Shown: positions 1 through 9,188 of the stretch, in pieces
Layout of the letters: each line of letters opens with the position of its first letter
How positions within the stretch are numbered: the stretch's first letter is position 1
Assembly: GCA_012744435.1 (NCBI GenBank)
Contig: JAAYCA010000013.1
Location: 29,256 to 93,255, forward strand
DNA length: 64,000 nt
Reading direction: 5' to 3'
Origin: Bacteroidales bacterium
GTDB lineage: Bacteria > Bacteroidota > Bacteroidia > Bacteroidales > UBA932
The notes under the pieces: model-generated
Databases searched by the model: none
Seen by the model: only the letters and a program-made list of their open reading frames with translations
Told to the model about the DNA's origin: nothing
Translations under genes and position numbers: made by a program

Positions 1-2556
1 TTGTCTGCGTACAGCCCCCTCCAGGAAGGTGCGGATGTGTCCGGAGACCAGCTTGTGCTGCAGTTTCCAGCCACGCAACACTATACGATTTCTTCGGGCG
101 TGTCCGCTCCGGATCCTGCCGCAAACATTATGGTGGCGTCCGGCTCCGCGCAGAGCGGCCTGGGCTTCCGCCCGGTTGTCGCCATCCTGAAAATCGGACA
201 GGCCTTCGATGCGGAGACGACCGTCAAGAGCCTTGAGTTCAAGGATCTTTCCGGCGCGGATGTCAGCGGCTCCCTCAAGGTGAAAGCCGGCAGCAAGGAC
301 GCTCCCGAGATATCCGGAGGCGGCAAGACCCTCGTCCTGGATTGCGGGGACGGCGTCGAACTGCTGGCGGGCGAGATGGGGCGGTTCTTCCTGGTCGTCC
401 CGGCCAGGGAGTACGCCAAGGGATTCGAGGTCACGTTCGTGACCGCAAAAGGGGAGCGCTTCACCAAGCAGGCCGCCACGTCGAAAGGCAAGAAACTCGA
501 GTGCGGTATGGTGTATCCTGTGGGAGAGCTTCCCGCCCGCGAATATGTGGCTTCTGACGCGAAGGTCCAGCTGGTGGACGGGGCCGTGCTGATGGATGCC
601 GACAATCTCGACAAGATCCAGATCCTCTCCCGGGAGGACCGCGAGCTGTCCTCCGGCAACAAGTTCTTCACCCTGCCTGCCTATAAGATTCTGGCAGACA
701 AGAGCCTTGGGCTCAAAGAGGGGGGCTGGCTGGTGATGGAGGCTTCGGAAGAGCTGCCCAGTGGCGGCGTGTTCACGGTAACCTCGCTCGAGTCCTTCCC
801 GGGCTATAACTACGACCGCATCTCGCTGGAGCCGGAGACCAATCCCGTGCAGGTATATAAGCAACTGGAATTCGGAGGCACTCTCTGGAAAGAGGACGGA
901 ACGGTCGACGATGACGGCGGCGTCACGTTCGATCTGGGGGCCTATTTAAGCGGCATCCAGGACGCTGACGGCAACGCCGTTCCTTTCTCAGTAGGCCCTG
1001 CCGGCGAGATTCTGTTCTCGGAAGAAGCGACGGAGCAGCTGCTGGGCACCAAGGGCCTTGCCCGGATGGACAAATCAATCACCACGCCGAAGATCAGCCA
1101 TCAGATTGGGGAGGACGGGTGCTCCGTCACGTTGGGCGCCTGTATGACGATTACGATGAAGGCGGCCGCGAGGATCACGAATGGAGAATTGAGTTTCCTG
1201 CACTTCACGGTGCATCCCGTGTTGAACTTCTCTGCTGATTTCGAACTGTCCCACGAATGGACCAAGTCCTGGGAGAAGAGTTTGATCACGCTCTATTTCG
1301 TGCCCGGCGTCCCGATTGCTCCGGGCCTTGTGATGGAGCCGAACCTGAATTTCTCCGCAGGCATATCCGTGGGTGCGTCCCTCAAGTTCTCCGCCGAACT
1401 GAGTTATAACTATGATTGCGGGACGCTTGGCTGTTCTTACAACGCCGGAGACGGCTTCTTCCTCCGCTATCTGGAGCCGAGTCCGGGCAGCGCGCAGGTG
1501 AATCCGGAGTTGGATTACGATATGGAAGGATCCTTGTCAGCCGGCGTGCATCTGGGCATCAATCCCGCCCTGCATATATGGGGCTTGATGGAGGTCGGCA
1601 TCGACACGGATCTGAGCCTGAGCTTCGGCCTCTACGGAAGTATGAGCGATGGTATCAAGCTGGCCCTGGTCCCCGGTATAAGCCTGACTCCGCGCACGGC
1701 TGCGCTGGGCGGGTGGCTTACCAAGAAATGGGATAAACTCTCCTTGTCGCTGGACCTTGACCCCCTGTGGGAGGGATATCTGTTCCCGAAAGGCACCTGG
1801 GGATTTGGGAAACATGTAGCTACTGAGAATGTTATAACTACGGTACTGAGCACGGATCCCGATGGGACGGAACACATTAAATGCTGCTCCATCCCCAGTT
1901 TTCGTTTAGCCATTACGAATCCTATACCGACAGGCGTGGGCTTCGATTGGGTCGCCGATTTCGAGACGGAGAACCTGCTGCTGGACTGGGATATGTATTT
2001 ATATATCTATACTGGCTCGAGCGTGGATTTTTATGTGAGCCCGAACTATCTCGTGTTTAACGCATCAATGAAAGATTACGGGTACTACTTTGCGGATTAT
2101 AACGGTCGCTTTATCGAGGTCGAGGGCTTGAGGGACACCGGAGACTGGCACACGGACGATATTATGGGCGTGCTTCGGGATGCGACGCTCGAGCGCAAGG
2201 TCAAGCTCTGTCATCTGGGTGCTGGAGATGGAAATGAGAAACAATCCGGAACCGCCTGGCCCGGATTCGTTTCCCGTCAGGCTTATGGATATGCGCTTGC
2301 CTGGGTGTGCGGGGATAAGGAGATCATTATGGCCAGCGAACGGGGGCCGGAAGGATGGTTCCTTTACAAACCCGACCCGAAATACCCTGGTGATGACCGC
2401 AGCATCAAGTTGGTGGAAACAACGGACGGGAGTATTATCCCGGGCTCCGGGCTCTATGCCTTTCGGCTCTGGTGGCCGGGTACGCCGACCGGCAAGCCCT
2501 GGTGGGAAGAACGTACGCGTACGCCGAACGACCAGTATTGGTGGATGAACGATTAG
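1..2556 (+). CDS. Large surface/secreted protein, 5'-truncated (fimbrillin-like N-terminal part?)
   Basis: The reading frame is open from the first base to a TAG at 2554-2556, so the true start lies outside the window; the TTG at position 1 is only the first codon visible. The 851 visible residues are rich in beta-strand-type sequence. Residues ~1-180 resemble the fimbrillin-like domains of Bacteroidota surface proteins (short hydrophobic strands, a 'FFLVVPA' core strand and a terminal 'GMVYPV' strand), but this is a resemblance, not a proven family. The rest has no domain I recognise. The C-terminus is aromatic and ends in WWMND, with no sortase or type-IX secretion domain visible. An extracellular or surface structural role is inferred. 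Confidence 0.6.
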   Translation: MSAYSPLQEGADVSGDQLVLQFPATQHYTISSGVSAPDPAANIMVASGSAQSGLGFRPVVAILKIGQAFDAETTVKSLEFKDLSGADVSGSLKVKAGSKDAPEISGGGKTLVLDCGDGVELLAGEMGRFFLVVPAREYAKGFEVTFVTAKGERFTKQAATSKGKKLECGMVYPVGELPAREYVASDAKVQLVDGAVLMDADNLDKIQILSREDRELSSGNKFFTLPAYKILADKSLGLKEGGWLVMEASEELPSGGVFTVTSLESFPGYNYDRISLEPETNPVQVYKQLEFGGTLWKEDGTVDDDGGVTFDLGAYLSGIQDADGNAVPFSVGPAGEILFSEEATEQLLGTKGLARMDKSITTPKISHQIGEDGCSVTLGACMTITMKAAARITNGELSFLHFTVHPVLNFSADFELSHEWTKSWEKSLITLYFVPGVPIAPGLVMEPNLNFSAGISVGASLKFSAELSYNYDCGTLGCSYNAGDGFFLRYLEPSPGSAQVNPELDYDMEGSLSAGVHLGINPALHIWGLMEVGIDTDLSLSFGLYGSMSDGIKLALVPGISLTPRTAALGGWLTKKWDKLSLSLDLDPLWEGYLFPKGTWGFGKHVATENVITTVLSTDPDGTEHIKCCSIPSFRLAITNPIPTGVGFDWVADFETENLLLDWDMYLYIYTGSSVDFYVSPNYLVFNASMKDYGYYFADYNGRFIEVEGLRDTGDWHTDDIMGVLRDATLERKVKLCHLGAGDGNEKQSGTAWPGFVSRQAYGYALAWVCGDKEIIMASERGPEGWFLYKPDPKYPGDDRSIKLVETTDGSIIPGSGLYAFRLWWPGTPTGKPWWEERTRTPNDQYWWMND

Positions 2557-2584
2557 TATTGGGCCTGCGCAAGCAAAAAAAAGC

Positions 2585-2592
2585 TATCTTTA
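2585..2592 (+). promoter_or_regulatory. -7 box TATCTTTA, 5 nt before the regulator ATG
   Basis: The Bacteroidota -7 consensus is TAnnTTTG; here it reads TATCTTTA. A TTG lies 23 nt upstream (2559-2561), slightly far for a -33 element. The box ends 5 nt before ATG 2598, so the transcript would have almost no leader. It helps choose the 2598 start over upstream in-frame codons. Confidence 0.5.
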
Positions 2593-2597
2593 CACAG

Positions 2598-4331
2598 ATG
2601 AAGCATCTGTGCACCATAGCCTTTGTCGCGCTTCTGGTAGCCTGCGCTCCCGGGACGACCGGGGAGCAGGCCGCCGGGGACGTGCGGCAGATGGCCGTGG
2701 AGCGGCTGCCGGACCTGAACGTGCCGCGCAACGCACACACGGTGGCGTATGTGGGCGGTGAGCTGACGGTCATCGGCGGTCATTCCACGGGCTTCGTTCC
2801 GACGCCCACGGCGGAGTACTACCGCGAAGGGGCGTGGCACCTGGTGAACTCGCTCTTCCCGCACGATTACGGCTTCGGCATCGTCCTCCCGTCGGAGGAG
2901 GTGCTGGTGGGCGGCGGCTGCGCAGGGGCGTTCGGCGAAGGGCAGACGCAGGGCGTGGAGCTTTATGATCCGCGCACGCACGGCTTCTCGCCGCTGCCCA
3001 TCATGGACCAGCGGCGGACCCGTCCCGGCGCGGCGCGCCTGTCCGACGGCACCATCCTGATCAGCGGCAACTGGTATTACCCTGATTATATCTCCACGTA
3101 TTCTATCCCGTCGGGCCCCGCGACAGTCCGGCGCGCCGAAATCCAGCGGGCCGGGCCCTTTATCCTGCAGAGTTCGGCGGACAATGCCGTCATTTTCAGC
3201 ATTGCCGGCAGTCGGGATGAGGTGCTGGAGCCGGTCGTGGAGCGCCTGAAGGGCGATCCTTTCGAGGTCCCGCTGCTGCGGGAGTGGGAGGACTGGGCGC
3301 TGGGCGACGGCCAGCAGATGAGCCAGTACTTCATCGGAGACGAGACGGTGGGCGGCTATGCCTGGCTGCTTCCGGTGAGGCGGAAGGCTGACGGCCAACC
3401 GGGCTTGCTGAAAGTAGTGGGGGAGGATTTTTCCGTGTTGGAGACGGAAGGCTCCCTGCTGGCGAATGCGCCTGACGGCGCGGAGATGATTCGCTATCCC
3501 GCCCTCGTGGCCGACAGGGAGCGCGCCTGCGCCTGGCTGATCCAGTCTGTCGAAGGATCCAACCGCATCTATGTGACCCGGGTGGACTACCGCGTTGCCC
3601 TGCGCGGGGGCAAGGCGCCCTTGACGCTGTATCGGGCCGACTTGCCCGACGGGATGCTTGCCCCGGTCCAGATATGTCCGGTGCTGCTGCCCGGCGGCCG
3701 CATCGCCATTGTCGGCGGCCGGACGGGGCTGGATGAGTACCACCCGTCCGCTGCGGCATTCATCCTGCACACGGAGCCGCTGCCGGAAAAGGGCGGTCTC
3801 CCGTGGTGGCTCGCCTTGGCGGGCGTGCTGCTGGGGGGTGGTTTGGTGTTGCTGCTGGCCCGTCGCCTGTCGAAGCGGGCGGGTGACGGGATCCTTCGGC
3901 AGGCTCAGGATGACAAGGAAGGGGGCCAGGGTGACAAGGACGGGGCTCAGGATGTTCGCCCCTGTCATTCTGAGCAACGCGAAGAATCTGTCGGGACGCA
4001 CACCCTCATGTCCCGGATCCTCGCCCTGATGGAGAAAGAGGAACTGTGGCGGCAGAAGGGGCTCAAGGTCTCCGACCTCGCCACCCACCTGGGCACCAAC
4101 GCGACCTACATTTCCGCCTGCATCAACGGCCAGGCGGGGAAGAGTTTCCCGGAGTTCCTAAACGACTATCGCCTGCGCCACGCGCAGAGGCTGATGACGG
4201 AACACGCCGAGATGCTGCTCGCGGACATCGCTGACGAATGCGGCTTCTCCAACGAGCAGTCTTTCTTCCGCTGCTTCAAGGCCCGCACGGGCCTCACCCC
4301 GCAGGAGTGGAAGGCGCAGCAGGGAGATTGA
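2598..4331 (+). CDS. Membrane one-component regulator: lipoprotein beta-propeller (Kelch-like) - TM - AraC HTH
   Basis: A 577-aa protein. The N-terminus has a lipoprotein signal (lipobox LVAC, residues ~12-15). Residues ~25-400 are Kelch/beta-propeller-like, with recurrent GG plus aromatic blades. One strong transmembrane helix follows (~400-420), then a low-complexity linker, then a C-terminal AraC/XylS DNA-binding domain (~480-577) with the typical 'ADECGFSNEQSFFRCFKARTG' second helix-turn-helix region. Known family logic suggests periplasmic sensing and cytoplasmic DNA binding in one chain. A lipid-modified N-terminus together with a TM helix would anchor the protein twice. Start ATG 2598 is chosen from the signal peptide and the -7 box. 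Part of the linker is translated from an interspersed repeat (3890-3988). It ends 3 nt from convergent pncB. Confidence 0.75.
   Translation: MKHLCTIAFVALLVACAPGTTGEQAAGDVRQMAVERLPDLNVPRNAHTVAYVGGELTVIGGHSTGFVPTPTAEYYREGAWHLVNSLFPHDYGFGIVLPSEEVLVGGGCAGAFGEGQTQGVELYDPRTHGFSPLPIMDQRRTRPGAARLSDGTILISGNWYYPDYISTYSIPSGPATVRRAEIQRAGPFILQSSADNAVIFSIAGSRDEVLEPVVERLKGDPFEVPLLREWEDWALGDGQQMSQYFIGDETVGGYAWLLPVRRKADGQPGLLKVVGEDFSVLETEGSLLANAPDGAEMIRYPALVADRERACAWLIQSVEGSNRIYVTRVDYRVALRGGKAPLTLYRADLPDGMLAPVQICPVLLPGGRIAIVGGRTGLDEYHPSAAAFILHTEPLPEKGGLPWWLALAGVLLGGGLVLLLARRLSKRAGDGILRQAQDDKEGGQGDKDGAQDVRPCHSEQREESVGTHTLMSRILALMEKEELWRQKGLKVSDLATHLGTNATYISACINGQAGKSFPEFLNDYRLRHAQRLMTEHAEMLLADIADECGFSNEQSFFRCFKARTGLTPQEWKAQQGD
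3890..3988. repeat. Interspersed inverted-repeat element inside the AraC-regulator gene
   Basis: The left arm (3890-3915, starting GATCCTTCGGCAGGCTCAGG) and right arm (3963-3988, starting TGTCATTCTGAGCAACGCGA) are imperfect inverted copies of the widespread 'cctgagcttgtcgaaggatc' type repeat. A single arm of the same family lies at 19285-19311. Here it is read through in frame as the linker between membrane helix and AraC domain, giving peptides such as RQAQDDK and CHSEQREES. Confidence 0.75.
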
Positions 4332-4334
4332 CAG

Positions 4335-5537
4335 TTATTCCCCTTTCAGGATTTTCGTCAGGTAGGCGCATTTCTCGGGATTGCCGAGGGTCTTGCCGAG
4401 GTCGCAGGAGAGCTTGACGCAGTCGTGCCACTCGCGCAGCTCGGTGATGCGCCCGCGGGTGAGTTTCACCACGATGTTCATCGGATCGGCGCCGGTCACG
4501 TCGCAGGTAAGGTGTGTTCCCACACCATAGGAGTCCTGCACGCGGCCGGCGACGTATTTATGGATATCGATGGCCTTGTCGATGTTGAGGCCGTTGCTGA
4601 AGCAGACCTGTTTGGTGGCGGGGTCGATACCCAGGGACTTGTATTTCTCGATGATTTTTTCCGTCTGCTCGAACTCGTCGCCGCTGTCCACGCGCAGGCC
4701 CTTGTACATCATGGCCATGCGCTTGGAGAGGTTGGAGAAGAAGACCTCGTCGCCGAAGCAGTCATAGAGGTAGATTCCGTTGTCGCCGTCATAGACGTCG
4801 CTGAATTTCTTCATGACGTTGAAGTTGCACTCGAACACGCCGCTGACGTTCTCCTCGAAGGAGATGAGCTGGTGGGACATGGTGCCCAGCGGCACGCAGT
4901 TGTATTTCATCGCCAGATAGACATTGGAGGTGCCGGTGAACTTGCCCGGCCACGAGGGCTTGGAATCATAGACCTCCTTCATGACCCGCACCACCATGTC
5001 GTGGTGGGCGAGGCTGAAGCGGCGGCGCGTGCCCATGTCGCCGAGCACGAGGCCGCTGCCGAAGATGCGTTCGGTCTTCGCGCGCGCCTTCGCCTCCTCA
5101 TGCGCGGCGTCATAGCGTTCGAAGTCGCCGAGCAAGCCGTGCATCAACTCGCTGATACAGGAGAGGATGGGCATTTCCCACATGATGGTGGAGAACCATT
5201 TCCCGTGAACCTTGATGGCCAGGTGCCCTTCTTCGTCCTGCTGGATGTCAACCTCGCCCGGACGGAAACGGAAGCCGCGCAGGTAGGTGAAGTACCACAG
5301 CGGCAGGAAGACGCAGCGGGTCTTCATGAATTCGATCTCTTCGTCCGTGATCGTCACCTCGGCCATGTGGTCGAGCTGCTCGCGGAGCAGCTTGTCGAAG
5401 CCCTTGGGATAGACCTGGTGGTTGCGGTCGAAGAAGGTGTACTCGACTTCCGCCCGCGGGTAGGTCTTCAGGATGTAATACTGGCAGGTGAAGGTGTAAA
5501 GGTCGTTGTCGGTGAAGTGCGTGATGATCGGTTTCAT
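4335..5537 (-). CDS. pncB: Nicotinate phosphoribosyltransferase
   Basis: A 400-aa enzyme of NAD salvage. It condenses nicotinate with PRPP, coupled to ATP hydrolysis, to form nicotinate mononucleotide in the cytoplasm. The N-terminus (ITHFTDNDLYTFTCQYYILK) and the later 'GTSNVYLAMKYNCVPLGTMSHQ' region with its SHQ phosphorylation-site histidine match PncB, and the length matches the E. coli-type enzyme. It starts 5 nt downstream of the dcp stop on the same strand, so the two are probably co-transcribed as dcp-pncB. It converges with the AraC-type regulator, leaving only 3 nt between stop codons and no room for a separate terminator. Confidence 0.93.
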   Translation of the reverse strand: MKPIITHFTDNDLYTFTCQYYILKTYPRAEVEYTFFDRNHQVYPKGFDKLLREQLDHMAEVTITDEEIEFMKTRCVFLPLWYFTYLRGFRFRPGEVDIQQDEEGHLAIKVHGKWFSTIMWEMPILSCISELMHGLLGDFERYDAAHEEAKARAKTERIFGSGLVLGDMGTRRRFSLAHHDMVVRVMKEVYDSKPSWPGKFTGTSNVYLAMKYNCVPLGTMSHQLISFEENVSGVFECNFNVMKKFSDVYDGDNGIYLYDCFGDEVFFSNLSKRMAMMYKGLRVDSGDEFEQTEKIIEKYKSLGIDPATKQVCFSNGLNIDKAIDIHKYVAGRVQDSYGVGTHLTCDVTGADPMNIVVKLTRGRITELREWHDCVKLSCDLGKTLGNPEKCAYLTKILKGE

Positions 5538-5542
5538 GGTAT

Positions 5543-7573
5543 CTAGATGATTTCCAGTTTCTTGAGTAGGGCTTGCGGGTCGGGCTCGTGTCCGCGGAAG
5601 CGGCGGTAGAGCGTCATTTCATCTTCGTTTCCGCCCCGTGAGAGGACGTTGTCGCGGAAGGAAGCGGCCACCTCCCGGCTGAAGATGCCTTTTTCCCGGA
5701 ACAGGGAGAAGGCGTCGGCTTCGAGGACTTCCGCCCATTTGTAGGAATAGTAGCCGGCGGAGTAGCCTCCCGAAAAGATGTGCCCGAAGGCCGTGGAGAT
5801 GCCGCTGCCCGGGATGTCCGGCAGTACGGTGCAGTCCTTGAGCGCCTCCCGTTCCAGCTCCTGCGGGCTGCAGGCGGGGGCCTGCCGCAGGCTGTGCCAC
5901 GCCAGGTCCAGCAGGCCGAAACGGAGCTGGCGCACCTGGAAGTAGGCGGCGTGGTAGTTGCGGGCGGCGACAAGCCGCTCCACGAGCGCGTCGGGGATGG
6001 GTTCTCCGGTCTGCCAGTGTCGGGCGAAGGTCCGGAGCCACTGCGGTTCGAAACCCCAGTTCTCCATGAGCTGCGAGGGTAGCTCCACGAAGTCCCGGGC
6101 CACATTGCTGCCCGTCAGCGACGGGTAGCGCCCTTCGGCCAGCATCCCGTGGAGGGCGTGGCCGAATTCATGCAGGAAGGTGGTCAGCTCGTCGTGCGTG
6201 AGCAGCGAGGGCGCGTCCGGCGTGGGCTTGGAGAAATTGGTGACGATGCTCACCAGCGGCCGCCGCTGCACGCCTCCGGGGGCGGACAGCTCGCGGAAAT
6301 TGGTCATCCAGGCGCCGCCGCGCTTGCCGGGGCGGGGGAAGAAATCGGCGTAGAATAACGCCAGATGCCGCCCGTCGGCATCCTGTACGTCATAGACGCG
6401 GACGTCGGGGTGATAGACGGGGAGGTCCGCCCGCGGGACGAAACGTATGCCATACAGGCGCGTGGCCAGGCCGAACACGGCCGTGATGCAGTCCTCCAGC
6501 CGGAAGTAGGGCTTGAGCTGCTCCTCGCTGAGCGAGAAATGCTCCGCGCGGTAACGTTCGGACCACCAGGCGAAATCCCAGGGCTGCATCTGCGTCTCCC
6601 CGTAGCCGTTTTCCTTCGCGTATGAGAGCAGTTCCGCTACCTCGCGACGGGCGGCGGGCAGAGACGGCTCCATGAGCGCGTCCAGAAGCGTCCGCACCGC
6701 GCCGATATTTTTGGCCATGCGCTCTTCGAGTTCGTAGGCAGCCCAGTCGGCGTAGCCGAGCAGCTGCGCGATCCGTCGGCGCAAATCGGTGATTTTCAAG
6801 CAAATATCGCTATTGTCCAGGGGCCCTCCGAGGGCTCGGGCGTTGTAGGCGCGCCACATACGCTCGCGCAGGTCGGCACGCGCGCTGAACTGCATGAAAG
6901 GGACATAGCTGGGATGTGTCAAATCGAACAGCCAGCCGCTGCAGCCCTTTTCGCGCGCGGCCTGCGCCGCGGCGTCGCGCACGTATTGCGGCAGGCCTTC
7001 GAGCGCCGCCTCATCCGAAATTTCCAGAGAAAAGGCGTTGGTCGCGTCGAGCACGTTCTTGGCATATCTGAGCGCCAGCAGCGACAGTTCCTCCTCCAGG
7101 GCGGCGTAGGTTTTCTTGTCCTCCGGAGAGAGCAGCGCGCCGCTGCGCACGAAACCCTTGTAGGTCTCTTCCAGCAGCTTCTTCCGATCGGGCTCCAGGG
7201 AGAGCGCGTCGCGACCGTCATACAGGGCTTTGATACGGGCAAAGAGATCTTCGTTCAGCGAAATATGCAATTCGTGGGCGGTCAGCAGGGGAGAGAGCTC
7301 TTCGGCAATCTGCTGCATCGCATCGTCGCTTTCGGCTTCAAGCAGGTTGAAGAAGATTCCGCTGACGTCCTCGAGCGCCGCGCCGGAGAATTCCAGGGCC
7401 TCGACGGTGTTTTCGAACGTGGGAGGGACGGAGGCCGTGGCGATGGCATCCACTTCCGCTTCCGCCCCGGCAATGGCTGCCCGGAACGCAGGCAGATAGT
7501 GTTCAAGGCGGATGGCATCGAAACGCGGGGCTTCGAAGGGCAGGGAGGAAGGAGTCAGCAGCGGATTATCCAT
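5543..7573 (-). CDS. dcp: M3-family oligopeptidase (peptidyl-dipeptidase Dcp)
   Basis: A 676-aa zinc metallopeptidase of family M3 that degrades short peptides. The zinc motif HEFGH is clear in 'TFLHEFGHALHGMLAEG', followed by the third-ligand Glu region of the family, and the C-terminal tyrosine-rich 'FSGGYSAGYYSYKWAEVLEAD' segment is characteristic. The length is normal for Dcp. ATG at 7573 (MDNPLLTP) is preferred over an upstream in-frame codon: homologues start close to this sequence and a -7 box TATTTTTG lies 7 nt before it. No convincing signal peptide is seen, so a cytoplasmic location is inferred. First gene of dcp-pncB and divergent from the dicarboxylate carrier. Confidence 0.9.
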   Translation of the reverse strand: MDNPLLTPSSLPFEAPRFDAIRLEHYLPAFRAAIAGAEAEVDAIATASVPPTFENTVEALEFSGAALEDVSGIFFNLLEAESDDAMQQIAEELSPLLTAHELHISLNEDLFARIKALYDGRDALSLEPDRKKLLEETYKGFVRSGALLSPEDKKTYAALEEELSLLALRYAKNVLDATNAFSLEISDEAALEGLPQYVRDAAAQAAREKGCSGWLFDLTHPSYVPFMQFSARADLRERMWRAYNARALGGPLDNSDICLKITDLRRRIAQLLGYADWAAYELEERMAKNIGAVRTLLDALMEPSLPAARREVAELLSYAKENGYGETQMQPWDFAWWSERYRAEHFSLSEEQLKPYFRLEDCITAVFGLATRLYGIRFVPRADLPVYHPDVRVYDVQDADGRHLALFYADFFPRPGKRGGAWMTNFRELSAPGGVQRRPLVSIVTNFSKPTPDAPSLLTHDELTTFLHEFGHALHGMLAEGRYPSLTGSNVARDFVELPSQLMENWGFEPQWLRTFARHWQTGEPIPDALVERLVAARNYHAAYFQVRQLRFGLLDLAWHSLRQAPACSPQELEREALKDCTVLPDIPGSGISTAFGHIFSGGYSAGYYSYKWAEVLEADAFSLFREKGIFSREVAASFRDNVLSRGGNEDEMTLYRRFRGHEPDPQALLKKLEII

Positions 7574-7580
7574 GCAAATG

Positions 7581-7588
7581 CAAAAATA
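7581..7588 (-). promoter_or_regulatory. -7 box TATTTTTG of dcp, 7 nt before ATG
   Basis: On the minus strand a perfect TAnnTTTG ends 7 nt upstream of the dcp ATG. No clear TTG -33 element lies about 20 nt further up. The box plus spacer (TATTTTTGCATTT) is shared with the divergent carrier gene promoter. Confidence 0.5.
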
Positions 7589-7696
7589 GCCATAAATAGG
7601 GATTTCCGGAATCATTTCCGCTCCGTAATTTTGCAATCGGATAAAGTTAGTGTGTTTTAAGGGCGTAGCCGGGTTCCTCCGGCGGCGCCTTTTTCT

Positions 7697-7755
7697 TTTG
7701 TTTTATCTGTTAAAATACCTAAATTTGCGCCGCTTTTGAAAGAATAATATTTTTG
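7697..7755 (+). promoter_or_regulatory. Two chained promoters for the DASS carrier
   Basis: TTTG (7697-7700), 19 nt, TAAATTTG (7720-7727), 20 nt, TATTTTTG (7748-7755), 7 nt, ATG 7763. The final TTTG of the first -7 box has the correct spacing to act as the -33 box of the second. Both matches to the Bacteroidota consensus are exact. Confidence 0.65.
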
Positions 7756-7762
7756 CATTTAT

Positions 7763-9184
7763 ATGTCCAATAGCAAGTTTTCTGTCAAGTATTGTGTCCT
7801 TCTGCCCATTGTGCTGATCGTCACAATCCTTCTTTGGGCTCTTCCGGTCAGCACCTTCGGAATCGCCAAACTGACCGTCGTCCAGCAGCGTGTCATCGCC
7901 CTTTTCGTTTTCGCCGCGCTGATGTGGATTTTTGAAATCATCCCGAACTGGACTACCTCCGTGCTGGTGATCGTGATCGCCCTGCTGACCGTTTCCAACA
8001 AGGGTATCGGTCTTTTCTGCGATCCGCAGTACGGCACCCTCGTCGACTACAAGAGCCTGATGGCCGCCTTTGCGGATCCCGTCGTGATGCTCTTCCTCGG
8101 CGGCTTCGTGCTCGCCATCATGGCCGAGAAATACGGCCTGGACGTGACCATGGCCCGCGCCCTGCTCTCCCTCTTCGGTACCAAGCCGAAGATGGTCCTG
8201 CTGGGTTTCCTGCTCGTGATCGCCGTGTTCTCCATGTTTATGTCCAACACGGCCACGGCCGCCATGATGCTGGCCTTCCTGGTCCCGGTACTCAGCAAGC
8301 TTCCGTCCGACGACAAGGGCAAGATCGGCCTCGCGCTGTCCATCCCCGTCGCGGCGAACCTGGGCGGCATCGGCACTCCGATCGGCACCCCGCCGAACGC
8401 CACCGCCGTGAAGTTCCTCTCCGAGGCCGGTTATGACGTGACCTTCGGACAATGGGCCCTCCGCATGATTCCCTACGTGCTGATCATGATCCTGATCGCC
8501 TGGGTGCTCCTGCAGCTCTTCTTCCCCTTCAAGAGCACGTCGATCAAGCTCGAGATTCCCGAGAACACCCGCAAGAAGGACTGGAAGACCACCGTGGTGT
8601 GGGTCACCTTCATCGTGACGATCCTTCTCTGGGCCACGGAGCAATGGACCAAGATCAATTCCAACGTCGTGGCCCTGATTCCGCTCGGTGTCCTGACGGC
8701 CACCGGCATCTTCACCAAGGAGGACATCAAGGAAATCAACTGGACGGTCCTCTGGCTCGTCGCGGGAGGTTTCGCCCTCGGCACCTGCCTCCAGAGCACG
8801 GGACTTGCCAAGGTGCTCATCGATGCCATTCCTTTCAACACGATGCCTGTCGTGCTCGTGATGATCGTTGCCGGCGTGGTCTGCTATTTCCTGTCCAACT
8901 TTATCTCCAACAGCGCCACTGCGGCCCTGTTGATTCCGATCCTGATCGTGGTGGCGGAAGGCATGGAACTGGGGGCGGGCGGCTCCCGTGCCATGATCTC
9001 CTTCATTGCCGTGACCGCTTCGATCGCCATGCTGTTCCCGATCTCCACGCCGCCGAACGCCATCGCCTCTTCCACCGGTATGGTGGAGACGAAAGACATG
9101 ACCCGGGTAGGCCTGATCATCGGCATCATCGGCTTTGTGATCGGATATTTCTGGTTGACCAAACTTTTCCCTTTTGCCTCTTAG
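7763..9184 (+). CDS. DASS/SLC13-family sodium-coupled dicarboxylate transporter
   Basis: A 473-aa inner-membrane carrier with about a dozen hydrophobic segments. The two repeated substrate/sodium motifs of the family are visible as SNTATAAMM (~residue 155) and SNSATAALL (~residue 385), each followed by a proline-rich TPPNA loop (GTPPNA, STPPNA). Family members import succinate, malate, fumarate, citrate or related anions with sodium; the substrate cannot be fixed from sequence. The porin gene begins 4 nt after its stop, which suggests an outer- plus inner-membrane uptake pair. Confidence 0.88.
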   Translation: MSNSKFSVKYCVLLPIVLIVTILLWALPVSTFGIAKLTVVQQRVIALFVFAALMWIFEIIPNWTTSVLVIVIALLTVSNKGIGLFCDPQYGTLVDYKSLMAAFADPVVMLFLGGFVLAIMAEKYGLDVTMARALLSLFGTKPKMVLLGFLLVIAVFSMFMSNTATAAMMLAFLVPVLSKLPSDDKGKIGLALSIPVAANLGGIGTPIGTPPNATAVKFLSEAGYDVTFGQWALRMIPYVLIMILIAWVLLQLFFPFKSTSIKLEIPENTRKKDWKTTVVWVTFIVTILLWATEQWTKINSNVVALIPLGVLTATGIFTKEDIKEINWTVLWLVAGGFALGTCLQSTGLAKVLIDAIPFNTMPVVLVMIVAGVVCYFLSNFISNSATAALLIPILIVVAEGMELGAGGSRAMISFIAVTASIAMLFPISTPPNAIASSTGMVETKDMTRVGLIIGIIGFVIGYFWLTKLFPFAS

Positions 9185-9188
9185 CTTT

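Noticed and set aside
2553..4088. Long open frame (511 codons) opposite the AraC-regulator gene
   Set aside because: A GC-rich antisense shadow with no domain; the plus-strand gene has a signal peptide, TM helix and HTH.
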